Assembly (NCBI GenBank): GCA_964458125.1 | Contig: CAYWHE010000217.1 | Coordinates: 1 to 6,871, forward strand | DNA length: 6,871 nucleotides | Direction: 5' to 3' | From: CAYWHE01 sp964458125 | GTDB taxonomy: Bacteria; Bacteroidota; Bacteroidia; AKYH767-A; OLB10 | Shown here: positions 5,924-6,871 of the stretch, one piece after another | Numbering within the stretch: the stretch's first letter is position 1 | Layout: the number at the start of each line of letters is the position of its first letter | Position numbers and translations under genes: made by a program | The notes under the pieces: generated by a model | Databases searched by the model: none | What the model saw: only the letters and a program-made list of their open reading frames with translations | What the model was told of the DNA's origin: nothing

Positions 5924-6871
5924 GGACGATACGGTTTTTATTGCAAAAGGAGTTCCGGCAGATTTTCCGGAACCGTTCCATCCTGGCCACTATCCTGGTA
6001 ATGCCCTTGATCCAGTTGCTGATATTGCCGCTTGCCGCGGATTATGAAATTAAAAACATCAACCTTTGCGTGGTGGACCATGATCATTCCTCCTGGTCGG
6101 AGCGGCTGGTTTCAAAAATTACCGCCTCCGGATATTTCCGTCTCACCGGCTATTCAGGTTCTTATGCGGGAGGTCTGAAGCTGGTGGAAACCGATAAGGC
6201 CGATCTGCTGCTGGAGATCCCGGCAGGTTTCGAACAGAACCTGGTTCGGGAGGAGGAACAGTCGTTGTTTATGGCGGTGAATGCCATCAATGGAATGAAA
6301 GCCAGTCTGGGCAGCGTTTACCTGTCGGGGATCATACGGGAATACAATGCCGGTATCATCCTGCAGGTTTTTCCATCTGCCCGTTACCCCCAGGCTCCGG
6401 TGGTGGAAACGGTGGTGTCCAACCGGTTTAATATCCACCTGAATTACCAGGTATTTATGGTTCCCGGTATCCTGGCCCTGCTGGTGACCATGGTGGGTGG
6501 ATTTCTAACCTCCCTGAACATTGTCACCGAAAAGGAATCCGGAACAATTGAGCAGATTAACGTATCACCTATACGCAAACACCATTTTATCATTGGCAAG
6601 CTGATCCCGTTCTGGGTACTGGGTCAGGTGGTTTTTACCATCGGCATGCTGGTGGCGAGGGTGGTTTACGGCATCGTACCGGCCGGCAACCTGTTGCTGC
6701 TGTATGGTTTTATTTCCATATACCTGGTTGCCGTGCTGGGATTCGGGCTGTTGATTTCAACAATCAGTGAAAATCAGCAACAGGCCAAGTACATCACCTA
6801 CATTTTTTACATCATTTTCAATTTGCTGGGGGGCCAGTTCACTTCCATCGACAGCATGCCTCGCAGGGCGC
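5920..6871 (+). CDS. ABC-2 type permease, YbhR-like (3' end cut by window edge)
   Basis: The second permease of the pair. It starts at ATG 5920 in a 4-base ATGA overlap with the previous gene, a sign of coupled translation. 317 residues are visible and the frame is open to the last base; family members are about 370-380 residues, so roughly 50-60 are missing. It begins MRTIRFLLQKEFRQIFRNRS, the usual ABC-2 N-terminus. A membrane helix follows at about 21-40, then an extracytoplasmic domain (about 41-175) with NAINGMKASLG at 121-131. Further helices lie at about 180-202, 228-250, 256-280 and 288-306. The cytoplasmic hallmark TEKESGTIEQINVSP (203-217) follows the second helix. It should form a heterodimeric channel with the YbhS-like permease. 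The sequence ends just after GGQFTSIDSMP, a conserved loop before the last helix. Confidence 0.93.
   Translation, partial: MRTIRFLLQKEFRQIFRNRSILATILVMPLIQLLILPLAADYEIKNINLCVVDHDHSSWSERLVSKITASGYFRLTGYSGSYAGGLKLVETDKADLLLEIPAGFEQNLVREEEQSLFMAVNAINGMKASLGSVYLSGIIREYNAGIILQVFPSARYPQAPVVETVVSNRFNIHLNYQVFMVPGILALLVTMVGGFLTSLNIVTEKESGTIEQINVSPIRKHHFIIGKLIPFWVLGQVVFTIGMLVARVVYGIVPAGNLLLLYGFISIYLVAVLGFGLLISTISENQQQAKYITYIFYIIFNLLGGQFTSIDSMPRRA

Overview
The window reads as part of a Bacteroidota chromosome or contig. The only promoter I can see has the Bacteroidota form (TTG, then 21 nt, then a perfect TAnnTTTG box). The genes lack Shine-Dalgarno sequences and have A-rich leaders instead. The outer-membrane protein and permeases also look like those of this phylum. 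I cannot place it below phylum level. Base composition looks similar across all the genes, with no obvious sign of recent transfer.

Layout: bases 1-130 hold four closely packed inverted repeats, which look like an intergenic REP-type repeat cluster. Bases 131-203 show nothing I can name. Bases 204-257 hold a palindromic operator candidate and the promoter. From 279 to the right edge, seven genes run on the plus strand as one tight operon: a TetR-family regulator, a TolC-type outer-membrane channel, an HlyD/YbhG-type lipoprotein adaptor, two ABC ATPases and two ABC-2 permeases. The last permease is cut by the window edge. Gaps between genes range from a 4-base overlap to 19 bases, and no internal terminator or promoter is visible.

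Together the genes encode a complete tripartite ABC efflux pump under its own repressor. The two ATPases and two permeases would form the inner-membrane motor, the adaptor would span the periplasm, and the TolC-like protein would form the exit duct. Gene order and protein signatures match the Escherichia coli cecR-ybhGFSR type, with two differences: the two ATPase domains are separate genes, and a dedicated outer-membrane channel is included. The substrate cannot be read from the sequence; a toxic small molecule or drug is the usual assumption.

The most notable feature is an asymmetric ATPase pair. The first ATPase has lost the Q-loop glutamine and the H-loop histidine, and the second has a degenerate signature motif. 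In the usual head-to-tail dimer all three changes fall in the same nucleotide site, leaving one consensus site and one degenerate site. The system is otherwise a known type rather than a wholly new one.
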